This document shows, piece after piece, positions 57,754 through 64,000 of a stretch of 64,000 nt of DNA. Source of the DNA: Pseudomonas sp. W4I3 (GTDB lineage: Bacteria; Pseudomonadota; Gammaproteobacteria; Pseudomonadales; Pseudomonadaceae); the NCBI RefSeq assembly GCF_030816195.1, contig NZ_JAUSXS010000001.1, forward strand, positions 1,325,501 to 1,389,500, written 5' to 3'. Below the pieces are notes generated by a model. It saw nothing but the letters and a program-made list of their open reading frames with translations, made no database searches and had not been told where the DNA came from. Each line of letters starts with the position of its first letter. Position 1 is the first letter of the stretch. A program made the position numbers and the translations under genes.

Positions 57754-58190
57754 AACTGCAAGCTCGACTGGGCCTGCAGCGTCGCCGGCAACTGCGGCAC
57801 GCTGCCAATGCCGGGCAGCACGATAAACGGCATCACGGCGTGCAGATTGGCGGAGGGATAGTTGATCTGCACCGACAACAAGCCATCTACGAAGCTGGTG
57901 CTGACCTGGGTCGCCGCATTGAAGTTGTAGGCGTTGGGGATCCACCGCAGGCGGTTGGAAATCGCGCTTTTGGCGGTGGTTTGCACCGCAGTGCTGTAGC
58001 CCGGCATGGCCGGGTCGAGCCCAACGCTCAGGCGCACGGCTTCGGCGGTGGCCTGGGTGAACGACTGCATCAACAGCAGCGGCAGGCTATAGCTGACCAG
58101 GCCGTAGAACACGGCGAAGAACATCACGAACACGGCGACGAACTCAATCGCGGCCGTGCCTTTCTGCGTGTTGGGGAGGCTAGTTTTCAT
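57750..58190 (-). CDS. TadE-like pseudopilin of the Flp locus
   Basis: 146 residues from the ATG at 58190. After a short leader, QKGTAAIEFVAVFVMFFAVF is the TadE motif: a glutamate at position five after the predicted processing glycine and a hydrophobic helix. This is the pattern cut by prepilin peptidases such as FppA. The remaining part is a small periplasmic domain (PMPGYSTAVQ-like and NYPSANLHAVMPF segments). The position between pprA and fppA matches PA4294 of PAO1, as I recall. It is divergent from fppA by 72 bp. Confidence 0.85.
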   Translation of the reverse strand: MKTSLPNTQKGTAAIEFVAVFVMFFAVFYGLVSYSLPLLLMQSFTQATAEAVRLSVGLDPAMPGYSTAVQTTAKSAISNRLRWIPNAYNFNAATQVSTSFVDGLLSVQINYPSANLHAVMPFIVLPGIGSVPQLPATLQAQSSLQF

Positions 58191-58262
58191 CACCGCGTCT
58201 ACCCTGACGGCTACTACTTGATATCAGCATAGAATCAATCGGCGAAAAGGGATGTTTTTTAC

Positions 58263-58736
58263 GTGATCCAGGGTGCGGTGGTGCTGTTGTGGCTGGGCCT
58301 ATGTGCGGTGCAGGACACGCGGCAGCGATTGCTCGCCAATCGCCTGACCCTGGGCGTTGCACTGTTGGCGGCGGTCTACCTGTTCTGGACCGGCAGTACG
58401 TGGCTCGGCGCCTCCATCGGCCAGGGCCTGTGGGCCTTCATGCTGGCGCTGCTGCTGACCTTGCCGGGTTACGCCGTGGGCCGTCTCGGCGCCGGGGATG
58501 TGAAATTGCTTGCGGCCTTGGCACTGGTGTCGGATGCCGACTATTTGCTGGGGGCGTTTATCGCCGCTGCGGTGGCGAGTGGGCTCTGGCTTTTGCTCGC
58601 GCCACGTCTCTGGCCGCTTATGGCTCAAAGGCTTAGAGATTGCCTGCGACACCTGGCGCCTGAACCGTCAAAGAAGCTGCCATTTGCCCCGTTCTTGTTG
58701 GTGGGATTTACGCTTGTCTGGTTTTGGATCCATTAA
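58263..58736 (+). CDS. fppA: Type IVb prepilin peptidase FppA
   Basis: Inner-membrane aspartyl protease (A24 family) that processes Flp prepilin and TadE-like pseudopilins. 157 residues from a GTG at 58263. The two catalytic aspartates are D18 (CAVQDTRQR) and D79 in RLGAGDVKLL. About four to five transmembrane segments. The N-terminal methylase domain of PilD is absent, as is usual for Flp peptidases. The stop codon lies inside the left arm of the palindrome that precedes pprB. Confidence 0.92.
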   Translation: MIQGAVVLLWLGLCAVQDTRQRLLANRLTLGVALLAAVYLFWTGSTWLGASIGQGLWAFMLALLLTLPGYAVGRLGAGDVKLLAALALVSDADYLLGAFIAAAVASGLWLLLAPRLWPLMAQRLRDCLRHLAPEPSKKLPFAPFLLVGFTLVWFWIH

Positions 58737-58792
58737 ACGTCGCAAGGCATTAACGCTATGTACATAGTCGGAAAGTACGTCTACGTTTAATG
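58731..58792. promoter_or_regulatory. Nested palindrome between fppA and pprB
   Basis: CATTAAACGT (58731-58740) and its exact reverse complement ACGTTTAATG (58783-58792) surround the perfect palindrome CTATGTACATAG (58756-58767). All share one centre at 58761.5. CATTAACGC at 58748 is a further partial copy of the arm. This is a good candidate operator for pprB, or an RNA structure at the end of fppA. Confidence 0.45.
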
Positions 58793-58859
58793 AAGCGTCG
58801 TGTAGGAATATTCGTGGTCAAGGAAAGTTTATTTTGGCTTGCCAGGCATGGAGTAGCGC

Positions 58860-59633
58860 GTGAACAAGCTTATCTCTGCAGTAAAAGTGCTCGTGGTCGA
58901 CGATCAGCCGCTGATTGTGGAAGAGCTTTGCGAATTTCTTGAAAGCAGCGGGTTCCGTTGTGTCCCGTGTGAGTCCAGCCAGCAGGCCCTGAAACGCTTC
59001 AGTGAAGATACCGAGATCGGCCTGGTGCTGTGCGATTTGCATATGCCGGGCATGGACGGCATCGAGTTGGTCCAGGCGCTGCAAAAAGTTGCCGGCCGGC
59101 AGCGGGTGTTCGAGGCGATCATGCTGACCGGGCGTGCCGACAAACAGGACGTGATCAAGGCCCTGCGCGCCGGGATAGCGGACTACTATCAGAAGCCGAT
59201 TAACCTTGAGGAATTGCTTGAAGGTTTGCAGCGTCAGGAAGCCGCGCTGCAAGAGCGCAAGAATGACCTGCAACTGGGTAACTTGAACCAGAAGCTGCAA
59301 TTTCTTACCGAATCGATCAACGACCTGTACCAGGACCTCGATAAAGTGCGCCGCAGCCCGGCGAGTGAGGAGGCCTCGACGGACGAAGCCGGGGTGGTGG
59401 AGATCCCAGCGATATTCAACCAGCTGTCACCGCGCCAACTGGATGTGGCCAGGCTGGTGGGGAAAGGGCAGACCAACTACCAGATTGCCTGTGAGCTGGG
59501 CATTACCGAGAACACCGTCAAACTGTATGTGTCGCAAGTGTTGCGGCTGACGCATATGCATAACCGTACGCAGTTGGCCTTGGCGTTATCGCCGAACAAC
59601 TCGGCGCTGCGCCAGCGGGTGACGGCGCACTGA
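58860..59633 (+). CDS. pprB: Response regulator PprB of the Flp pilus regulon
   Basis: 257 residues from the GTG at 58860 (MNKLISAVKVLVVDDQPLIV), with GGAG upstream. Receiver domain with phospho-acceptor D59 (LVLCDLHMPGMDG), then a coiled linker (LQERKNDLQLGNLNQKLQ), then a LuxR-type helix-turn-helix (LSPRQLDVARLVGKGQTNYQ to TVKLYVSQVL). In P. aeruginosa PprB activates flp-tad, fimbrial and adhesin genes and drives a hyper-biofilm state; PprA is its kinase. Confidence 0.93.
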   Translation: MNKLISAVKVLVVDDQPLIVEELCEFLESSGFRCVPCESSQQALKRFSEDTEIGLVLCDLHMPGMDGIELVQALQKVAGRQRVFEAIMLTGRADKQDVIKALRAGIADYYQKPINLEELLEGLQRQEAALQERKNDLQLGNLNQKLQFLTESINDLYQDLDKVRRSPASEEASTDEAGVVEIPAIFNQLSPRQLDVARLVGKGQTNYQIACELGITENTVKLYVSQVLRLTHMHNRTQLALALSPNNSALRQRVTAH

Positions 59634-59635
59634 TT

Positions 59636-59663
59636 GATCGTTCCCACGCGGGTGGGAACGATC
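59636..59663. repeat. Palindrome (repeat family C) downstream of pprB
   Basis: GATCGTTCCCACGC meets GTGGGAACGATC almost symmetrically, 3 bp after the pprB stop and 12 bp from the convergent DUF3613 stop. It probably forms the 3' end of both transcripts. Confidence 0.8.
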
Positions 59664-59675
59664 TATGAATCCAGG

Positions 59676-59948
59676 TCAGTTGCTGCCTTCCGTTTTCCCG
59701 CCGATTTTCTGCTCGAAGAACGCCGGAATCTCATGCTTGAAGCTGTCCACCCAGCGCTGGGCGGCCACGTCGCGTTCGGTGGCGGAGGCTGTCTGTGGCG
59801 TGGTCGACGCAGCCCTGCCGCTGACCTGCAAGGCTAGCCAGTTCTCCGTGGCTGCCTGCTGCGGGGAAGAGGGGCCTGGCTCGATGGCCATGACGCACGA
59901 GGGCAAGGCCAGCACGGCCACGCTTGCGAGATAGGGCAGTTTCATCAT
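59676..59948 (-). CDS. DUF3613 small exported protein of the tad operon
   Basis: 90 residues, signal peptide MMKLPYLASVAVLALPSCVM, then a short domain ending RWVDSFKHEIPAFFEQKIGG. The conserved core WLALQVSGRAAS and the PAFFEQK end are DUF3613. In PAO1 the corresponding gene (PA4298) lies in the tad operon. Role unknown. The ATG at 59948 shares bases with the tadD stop; another ATG follows directly. GAGGAA precedes both. Confidence 0.82.
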   Translation of the reverse strand: MMKLPYLASVAVLALPSCVMAIEPGPSSPQQAATENWLALQVSGRAASTTPQTASATERDVAAQRWVDSFKHEIPAFFEQKIGGKTEGSN

Positions 59949-60670
59949 CAATTCCTCGGGTTGCTGTTGGCGTCACCGACCGTGGCGATCTGGTCCCTGG
60001 CCTTGGCGGCGGACACGCTTGAAGCCTTGAGTTTTTCGGCGCGAGCCTGGGCTTCGGTGACGTGTTCGGGCCCCAGGCCCATTTGGCTGACCACTTGCGC
60101 GGCCTGTTTCCAGTTGTCTTGGTAGATCAGCAGCGTCACCAGGTTGATGGCTGCGAGCGGGTCGCTCTGCTTGAGTTCCATGGCGGTCATGAATTCAAAC
60201 CGCGCGTCTTCCAGGCGCAGTTGGTTGAGGTACACCACGCCCAAATCGTTGCGGATTTTTTCGTCGGTGGGCGCCAGCCGCGCCGCGCGCTGCAAGTGGG
60301 CCATGGCCAGGCCATTGTCGCCTTGGGCCGAGGCCAGTTGCCCCAGGCCGTGTTCGCCTTCGGCGGCCATACAGGTGCCGAGCAGGCTGCGGTACAGCGG
60401 TTGCGCCTCGCTGCGCCCGAGCAGGCGATAAGCCTTGGCCTGGCGCAGGCGGACCTGGGGCAAGCCGGCCGGCAAGCTCTGCAGGTTGGCCAGGCTGGCG
60501 TGCAGTTTGCCGCCGTTGGCCATCTCGTCAGCCAGGTTCAACGACAGCTCCTGATCGGAACTGGGTTTGGGGCAACTGCCGGGGGCTGTCAGGGCGCTCC
60601 ATGGGGTTTGGCCATTGGTGGCGCAACCCCCCAGCAGCAACAGGCTCAAACCGGCGATCAAGGCTTTCAT
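59948..60670 (-). CDS. tadD: TPR lipoprotein TadD of the Tad pilus
   Basis: 240 residues, lipoprotein signal with LLLLGGCATNG. The C-terminal two thirds is made of tetratricopeptide-like repeats (HGLGQLASAQGDNGLAMAHL, KIRNDLGVVYLNQLRLEDAR, DPLAAINLVTLLIYQDNWKQ). TadD acts as outer-membrane pilotin-like factor for the RcpA secretin. It starts 10 bp after tadC. Confidence 0.92.
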   Translation of the reverse strand: MKALIAGLSLLLLGGCATNGQTPWSALTAPGSCPKPSSDQELSLNLADEMANGGKLHASLANLQSLPAGLPQVRLRQAKAYRLLGRSEAQPLYRSLLGTCMAAEGEHGLGQLASAQGDNGLAMAHLQRAARLAPTDEKIRNDLGVVYLNQLRLEDARFEFMTAMELKQSDPLAAINLVTLLIYQDNWKQAAQVVSQMGLGPEHVTEAQARAEKLKASSVSAAKARDQIATVGDANSNPRN

Positions 60671-60680
60671 CGGGCGCTCC

Positions 60681-61574
60681 TCATAAGTGACTCAAGGCCC
60701 GGGTGATACCGATGAAGGCGGGTCCCCCGAGCACGATCAGCAAGGCGGGAAACAAAAACACCATCATCACCACCGACATCTTTGCCGACATTTTCGACAC
60801 GAATTCCTGGATGCGCGTGAGGCGTCGGTCGTCGAGCAATTGCTTGAGCGCCAGCAGCGACTTCATCGCACCGCCGCCTTGATGGACCAGTTGCTGGAGA
60901 ATGACGCAGGTGTCGGTGAACTCATCCACCGCCAGCAGCCTGGCGGTGGTGCCCAGTTCCTCACTGAGCTCCAACCCGGAATCGACCCGATGCAGAATCA
61001 GCTGCAGTTCATGGGTGAGTGCCGGCAGCAGGCGTTGCGCTTCGATGCTCAACACGCGCAACGCCTGTTCCACCGCCATGCCCGATTCGAACAGGATCCG
61101 CAGCAGCGGAATGAAGGTCGAGACCTCTTGGGCGATACGCTGCTGACGCGCCTTGGCCACGCTGGCCAGGATGCGCTTGGGCAACAGGTAGCCGACCCCC
61201 AGTGCGATCAGGGGCACCAACCACGGCGAGTCGCTCTTGGGAAACAGCACCTGCTGAGCGATCACGGCAACGACCAACAGCAGCACCGGCGTACCGATCT
61301 GGAACGCGGCGAACATCGAGCGCTGGCTGGCCTTGCGCCAACCGACGCGGTTGAGCAGCGTCTGGGTTTCGTTGTCCAGGCTGACTGAACGTTGCGCAAG
61401 CGGGCTGTTGCCCAGTTGACGCATCATCGCACCCAGACGGTGTTCGCGGCCCATCCGGCCTTGCAGGCGTTGAGCAACCAGGCGTTGACCACGCCGTTGC
61501 TTGAGCAGGTTGGCCAGTACCAGCGCCAGGGCGGCCAGGAACAACACGGCGCTGATCAGCAGCGAAATAGCCAT
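60681..61574 (-). CDS. tadC: Tad pilus inner-membrane platform protein TadC
   Basis: 297 residues, type II secretion F family. Transmembrane segments at the N terminus (ISLLISAVLFLAALALVLAN), middle and C terminus (VVMMVFLFPALLIVLGGPAF). The T2SSF cytoplasmic domain includes FIPLLRILFESGMAVEQALR. With TadB it forms the platform that TadA drives. One base separates it from tadB. Confidence 0.95.
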   Translation of the reverse strand: MAISLLISAVLFLAALALVLANLLKQRRGQRLVAQRLQGRMGREHRLGAMMRQLGNSPLAQRSVSLDNETQTLLNRVGWRKASQRSMFAAFQIGTPVLLLVVAVIAQQVLFPKSDSPWLVPLIALGVGYLLPKRILASVAKARQQRIAQEVSTFIPLLRILFESGMAVEQALRVLSIEAQRLLPALTHELQLILHRVDSGLELSEELGTTARLLAVDEFTDTCVILQQLVHQGGGAMKSLLALKQLLDDRRLTRIQEFVSKMSAKMSVVMMVFLFPALLIVLGGPAFIGITRALSHL

Positions 61575-61575
61575 C

Positions 61576-62457
61576 TCAAACGCTCCGCAACATGCGCCAC
61601 AAGGCGAAGCAGCCGAGCACCTGCATACCCAGTGCGACGAATAACAGCATGCGGCCCGTGCCGTCGTTCCACATGGTCATCAGGTAGGCCGGATTGACCG
61701 CCAGGAAATAGCCCACCATTGAAATCGGCAGCGCGGTGAGCACGTAAGCGGTCACCCGGGTCTCGCCGGTCAGGGCGCGCAGCTGGCGCGCGGCCTGCTC
61801 GCGCTCGCGGATCATCTTGATCAGGTTCTCCAGCAGTTCGCTGGCGTTGCCGCCATAGCGGTGGTTGACCTTCAAACCCAAGGCGAACAGACGCAATTCG
61901 TCACGCTCATAAAATTCAGCGAAGTCATGGGCCGACTCCGGCAGGCTGACGCCCAGTTGCACGTTGCGCTGGATTCGGCCCATGGCGGTTTTAAGCGGGT
62001 CCTCGGCCACCTCGATACCGCCCAGCACCGCGTCGGCCAGGGTGCGCCCGGCCTTGAGGCTGCGCACGGTGTGGTCGAGCAGTTGCGGCAGTTGTTCGAT
62101 CATGCGCTTGATGCGCCGTTGGTAACGCCAGGCGATGTACAGGCGCAGCAGCACGGGCGGCAACACCAGCATCACCAGCAGGCCGGGCCAACTGGCGAGC
62201 ATCAACCCCAGCGCCACGCCCAGGCCCCACGCGGCCAGCCACAGCCCCAGGCTGTCGGTGGGTTTGCCCAGGCCTGCGCGCAGGAACATGCGCTCCAGGC
62301 CACTCCACGAAGCGGTTTGCTGGGCGAGCTGCGGCTGGCCTTCGGCGAGGCGCCCCAGCACGCGTTCGGTCTGGGCACGGCGCAAGCCATTCTGGAATGC
62401 GCGAATCGACAGGCCGATCAGCATCACGCAGATGAGTAGCAGGATGGCCCCGGTCAT
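61576..62457 (-). CDS. tadB: Tad pilus inner-membrane platform protein TadB
   Basis: 293 residues from the ATG at 62457 (MTGAILLLICVMLIGLSIRA). T2SSF family: QLLDHTVRSLKAGRTLADAV, GVSLPESAHDFAEFYERDEL, and ALGLKVNHRYGGNASELLEN. Transmembrane segments at both ends and the middle. It partners TadC. 19 bp separate it from tadA. Confidence 0.95.
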   Translation of the reverse strand: MTGAILLLICVMLIGLSIRAFQNGLRRAQTERVLGRLAEGQPQLAQQTASWSGLERMFLRAGLGKPTDSLGLWLAAWGLGVALGLMLASWPGLLVMLVLPPVLLRLYIAWRYQRRIKRMIEQLPQLLDHTVRSLKAGRTLADAVLGGIEVAEDPLKTAMGRIQRNVQLGVSLPESAHDFAEFYERDELRLFALGLKVNHRYGGNASELLENLIKMIREREQAARQLRALTGETRVTAYVLTALPISMVGYFLAVNPAYLMTMWNDGTGRMLLFVALGMQVLGCFALWRMLRSV

Positions 62458-62476
62458 GCTCGATTCCCCTTCACGG

Positions 62477-63739
62477 CTAGGCCGGTTCGCGGCGCAGTTT
62501 GTCGCCGGCGGGGTTGACCGCCTCGCGCACGAAGCCGAAGCCGGTGCGCCGATCATGGCGAAACAGGGTGTTGGTCACGTACACGTCTTCGCGGATACCC
62601 ACCACCTCGACCACTTCGCTGACACAGCGGCGACCGTCCGGCAGGCGGGTCAGTTGGACCACCACGTCCAGCGCCGCGCAGATCATTTGCCGCAAGGTTT
62701 TTTCCGCGATGGCGCGGCCGGTCAGGCCCACCAGGGTTTCCAGGCGCAGCAGGGCATCGGCGGCATTGTTGGCGTGCACGGTGCTCATGGAGCCGTCGTG
62801 GCCGGTATTCATGGCGGTGAGTACATCGAGCACTTCCACGCCTCGAATTTCGCCGAGGATGATGCGGTCGGGGCGCATCCGCAGGGCGTTGCGGATCAGG
62901 TCGCTGGCCTTGACCTCGCCATGCCCCTCGGCATTGGGCGGGCGGGTTTCCAGGCGTACCACGTGGGGATGGCCCAATTGCAATTCGGCCACGTCTTCGA
63001 TGGTGACAAGGCGTTCATGGGGGTTGATCAACTGGCTGAGAATATTCAACAGCGTGGTTTTACCGGTGCCGGTCCCGCCGCTGATAAGGATGTTGCAGCG
63101 CTTGCCCACCGCCTCCTGGAAAAAGTCGAAGATGTTCTGATCGATGGTCTGCATGGCCACCAGATCGCTGCTTTTGAGCATGTCCTTGCGAAACTTTCGA
63201 ATCGACAGGCATGGCCCGTCCAGGGCAATCGGCGGGATGATCGCATTGACCCGGCTGCCATCGGGCAGGCGCGCATCGACCATCGGCGACGACTCATCCA
63301 GGCGCCGCCCCAATGGCGCAAGGATGCGTTGCATGACGCGCTCCACATGGTGGGCGTCGATAAACCGCAGGTCGCTCTGGTGCAGCAGGCCGTCACGTTC
63401 GATAAACACCCGGTGCGGGCCGTTGACCAGGATTTCGGTGACGGACGGATCGCGCAGCAGCACTTCCAGCGGACCGAAGCCGGTCAGTTCATCGACGATT
63501 TCTTCGGCCAGGCGCTCCATTTCATAGCGCGAGATCGCCAAGTGCATGCGGTTGATGTACTCGGCCACTTTGTCGATGACAAATTGCGCCAACGACGGGC
63601 GTGAGCCTTCCAGCAGATTCTTCCCCGACTCTTCGATGGCATCGATGATGTAGCGATGCAGCACCAGCTTCAGGCCGTCGTGGTCGGCATTGCCACCCAG
63701 GCCGCGCGCGGGTGCGCCGAAGAGTTTTTCACTGTTCAT
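62477..63739 (-). CDS. tadA: Tad pilus assembly ATPase TadA (CpaF)
   Basis: Hexameric secretion ATPase powering Flp pilus extension. 420 residues. Walker A ISGGTGTGKTTLLN, Asp box VTIEDVAELQL, Walker B RPDRIILGEIRGVE, and His box GHDGSMSTVHAN are all intact. N-terminal domain with DPSVTEILVNGPHRVFIERD. The start overlaps the tadZ stop by 4 bp. Confidence 0.96.
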   Translation of the reverse strand: MNSEKLFGAPARGLGGNADHDGLKLVLHRYIIDAIEESGKNLLEGSRPSLAQFVIDKVAEYINRMHLAISRYEMERLAEEIVDELTGFGPLEVLLRDPSVTEILVNGPHRVFIERDGLLHQSDLRFIDAHHVERVMQRILAPLGRRLDESSPMVDARLPDGSRVNAIIPPIALDGPCLSIRKFRKDMLKSSDLVAMQTIDQNIFDFFQEAVGKRCNILISGGTGTGKTTLLNILSQLINPHERLVTIEDVAELQLGHPHVVRLETRPPNAEGHGEVKASDLIRNALRMRPDRIILGEIRGVEVLDVLTAMNTGHDGSMSTVHANNAADALLRLETLVGLTGRAIAEKTLRQMICAALDVVVQLTRLPDGRRCVSEVVEVVGIREDVYVTNTLFRHDRRTGFGFVREAVNPAGDKLRREPA

Positions 63740-64000
63740 TTATCGGCTCCCAACAGGCGTTCCAGCCAACGGCCGGGTGGTTTCCTGATGGCGCCTTCAG
63801 AGCGTTTGGCCAAGCGCTCGCCCAGGGTTTTCAGCGCTTGAGTCAGGGCTTCGCGCGGCGCCAGCGCAAACAGGGTTTGCCCTTGGTTTTGAGCGTTCAG
63901 CCGTATCTCCGGGCTCAGTGGCAACACCGCGATCACTTCCAGGCCGAAGCTTTTGCTCAACGCGTCGGCGTCAGGCGCACAACTTTTGATGTAGCGATCG
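63736..64000 (-). CDS. tadZ: Tad pilus localisation protein TadZ (3' end only)
   Basis: The final 87 residues of a protein that continues past the right edge; the frame is open to the last base (DRYIKSCAPDADALSKSFGL). The ending resembles CpaE/TadZ, a ParA/MinD-like ATPase that positions the Tad machine at the pole: EVIAVLPLSPEIRLNAQNQG, then a lysine/arginine-rich tail and GRWLERLLGADK. Its position upstream of tadA supports it. The Walker motifs are outside the window. Confidence 0.88.
   Translation of the reverse strand, partial: DRYIKSCAPDADALSKSFGLEVIAVLPLSPEIRLNAQNQGQTLFALAPREALTQALKTLGERLAKRSEGAIRKPPGRWLERLLGADK

Overview
The window is chromosomal DNA from a Pseudomonas, most likely the P. 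fluorescens group. The grounds are GC-rich coding sequence, densely packed genes, a gene order from retS through purD-purH-fis-dusB, prmA, accC-accB-aroQ, a CtpL-type chemoreceptor and gcbA to speA that I recall from P. aeruginosa PAO1, and the short palindromic repeat (REP/REPIN) families typical of P. fluorescens genomes. I see no tRNA, rRNA, CRISPR array, transposase or prophage.

Left part (1-20.2 kb). The window opens inside ureD, followed by the urea ABC transporter urtABCDE. The transporter is preceded by a good sigma-54 promoter with two NtrC-like sites, so urea uptake should respond to nitrogen limitation. Next is a copper-uptake gene set on the minus strand: DUF2946, PCuAC chaperone, DUF2946, an OprC-like TonB-dependent receptor, and a PepSY membrane protein with a Met/His-rich loop. 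A small unit follows, with an antitoxin remnant and a DUF3077/DUF6124-like gene that has a long hairpin-rich leader. The aerobic cobalamin genes cobK-cobL (minus) and cobG-H-I-J (plus) come next; cobL carries a two-base frameshift. An unrecognised 259-codon gene and a MarC-family gene close the section.

Middle part (20.3-42.5 kb). This is conserved core: the hybrid sensor kinase RetS, purine synthesis (purD, purH), fis-dusB, a DUF3426 zinc-ribbon protein, prmA, accC-accB-aroQ, a chemoreceptor, the diguanylate cyclase GcbA, a DUF2333-Nudix pair, a Sui1-like factor, biosynthetic arginine decarboxylase speA, and a MATE exporter.

Right part (42.7-64 kb). A bacterial alpha-2-macroglobulin, interrupted by a one-base frameshift, precedes pbpC (penicillin-binding protein 1C), as in the Escherichia coli yfhM-pbpC pair. 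Then come a MazG-like pyrophosphohydrolase with cmoM, two tandem DUF4136 lipoproteins, and the Tad/Flp pilus locus: tadG, pprA, a TadE-like pseudopilin, the prepilin peptidase fppA, pprB, DUF3613, tadD, tadC, tadB, tadA, and the end of tadZ at the right edge.

Points most worth a second look: the leader at 11640-11918, where a 9-bp helix would mask the ribosome-binding site; a 62-bp nested palindrome between fppA and pprB; the two frameshifts (cobL and alpha-2-macroglobulin); the unrecognised gene at 18822-19601; a terminator placed 31 bp before purH; and the distribution of three repeat families, two copies of which lie inside the urt operon. I did not find a clearly new multi-gene defence or metabolic system.
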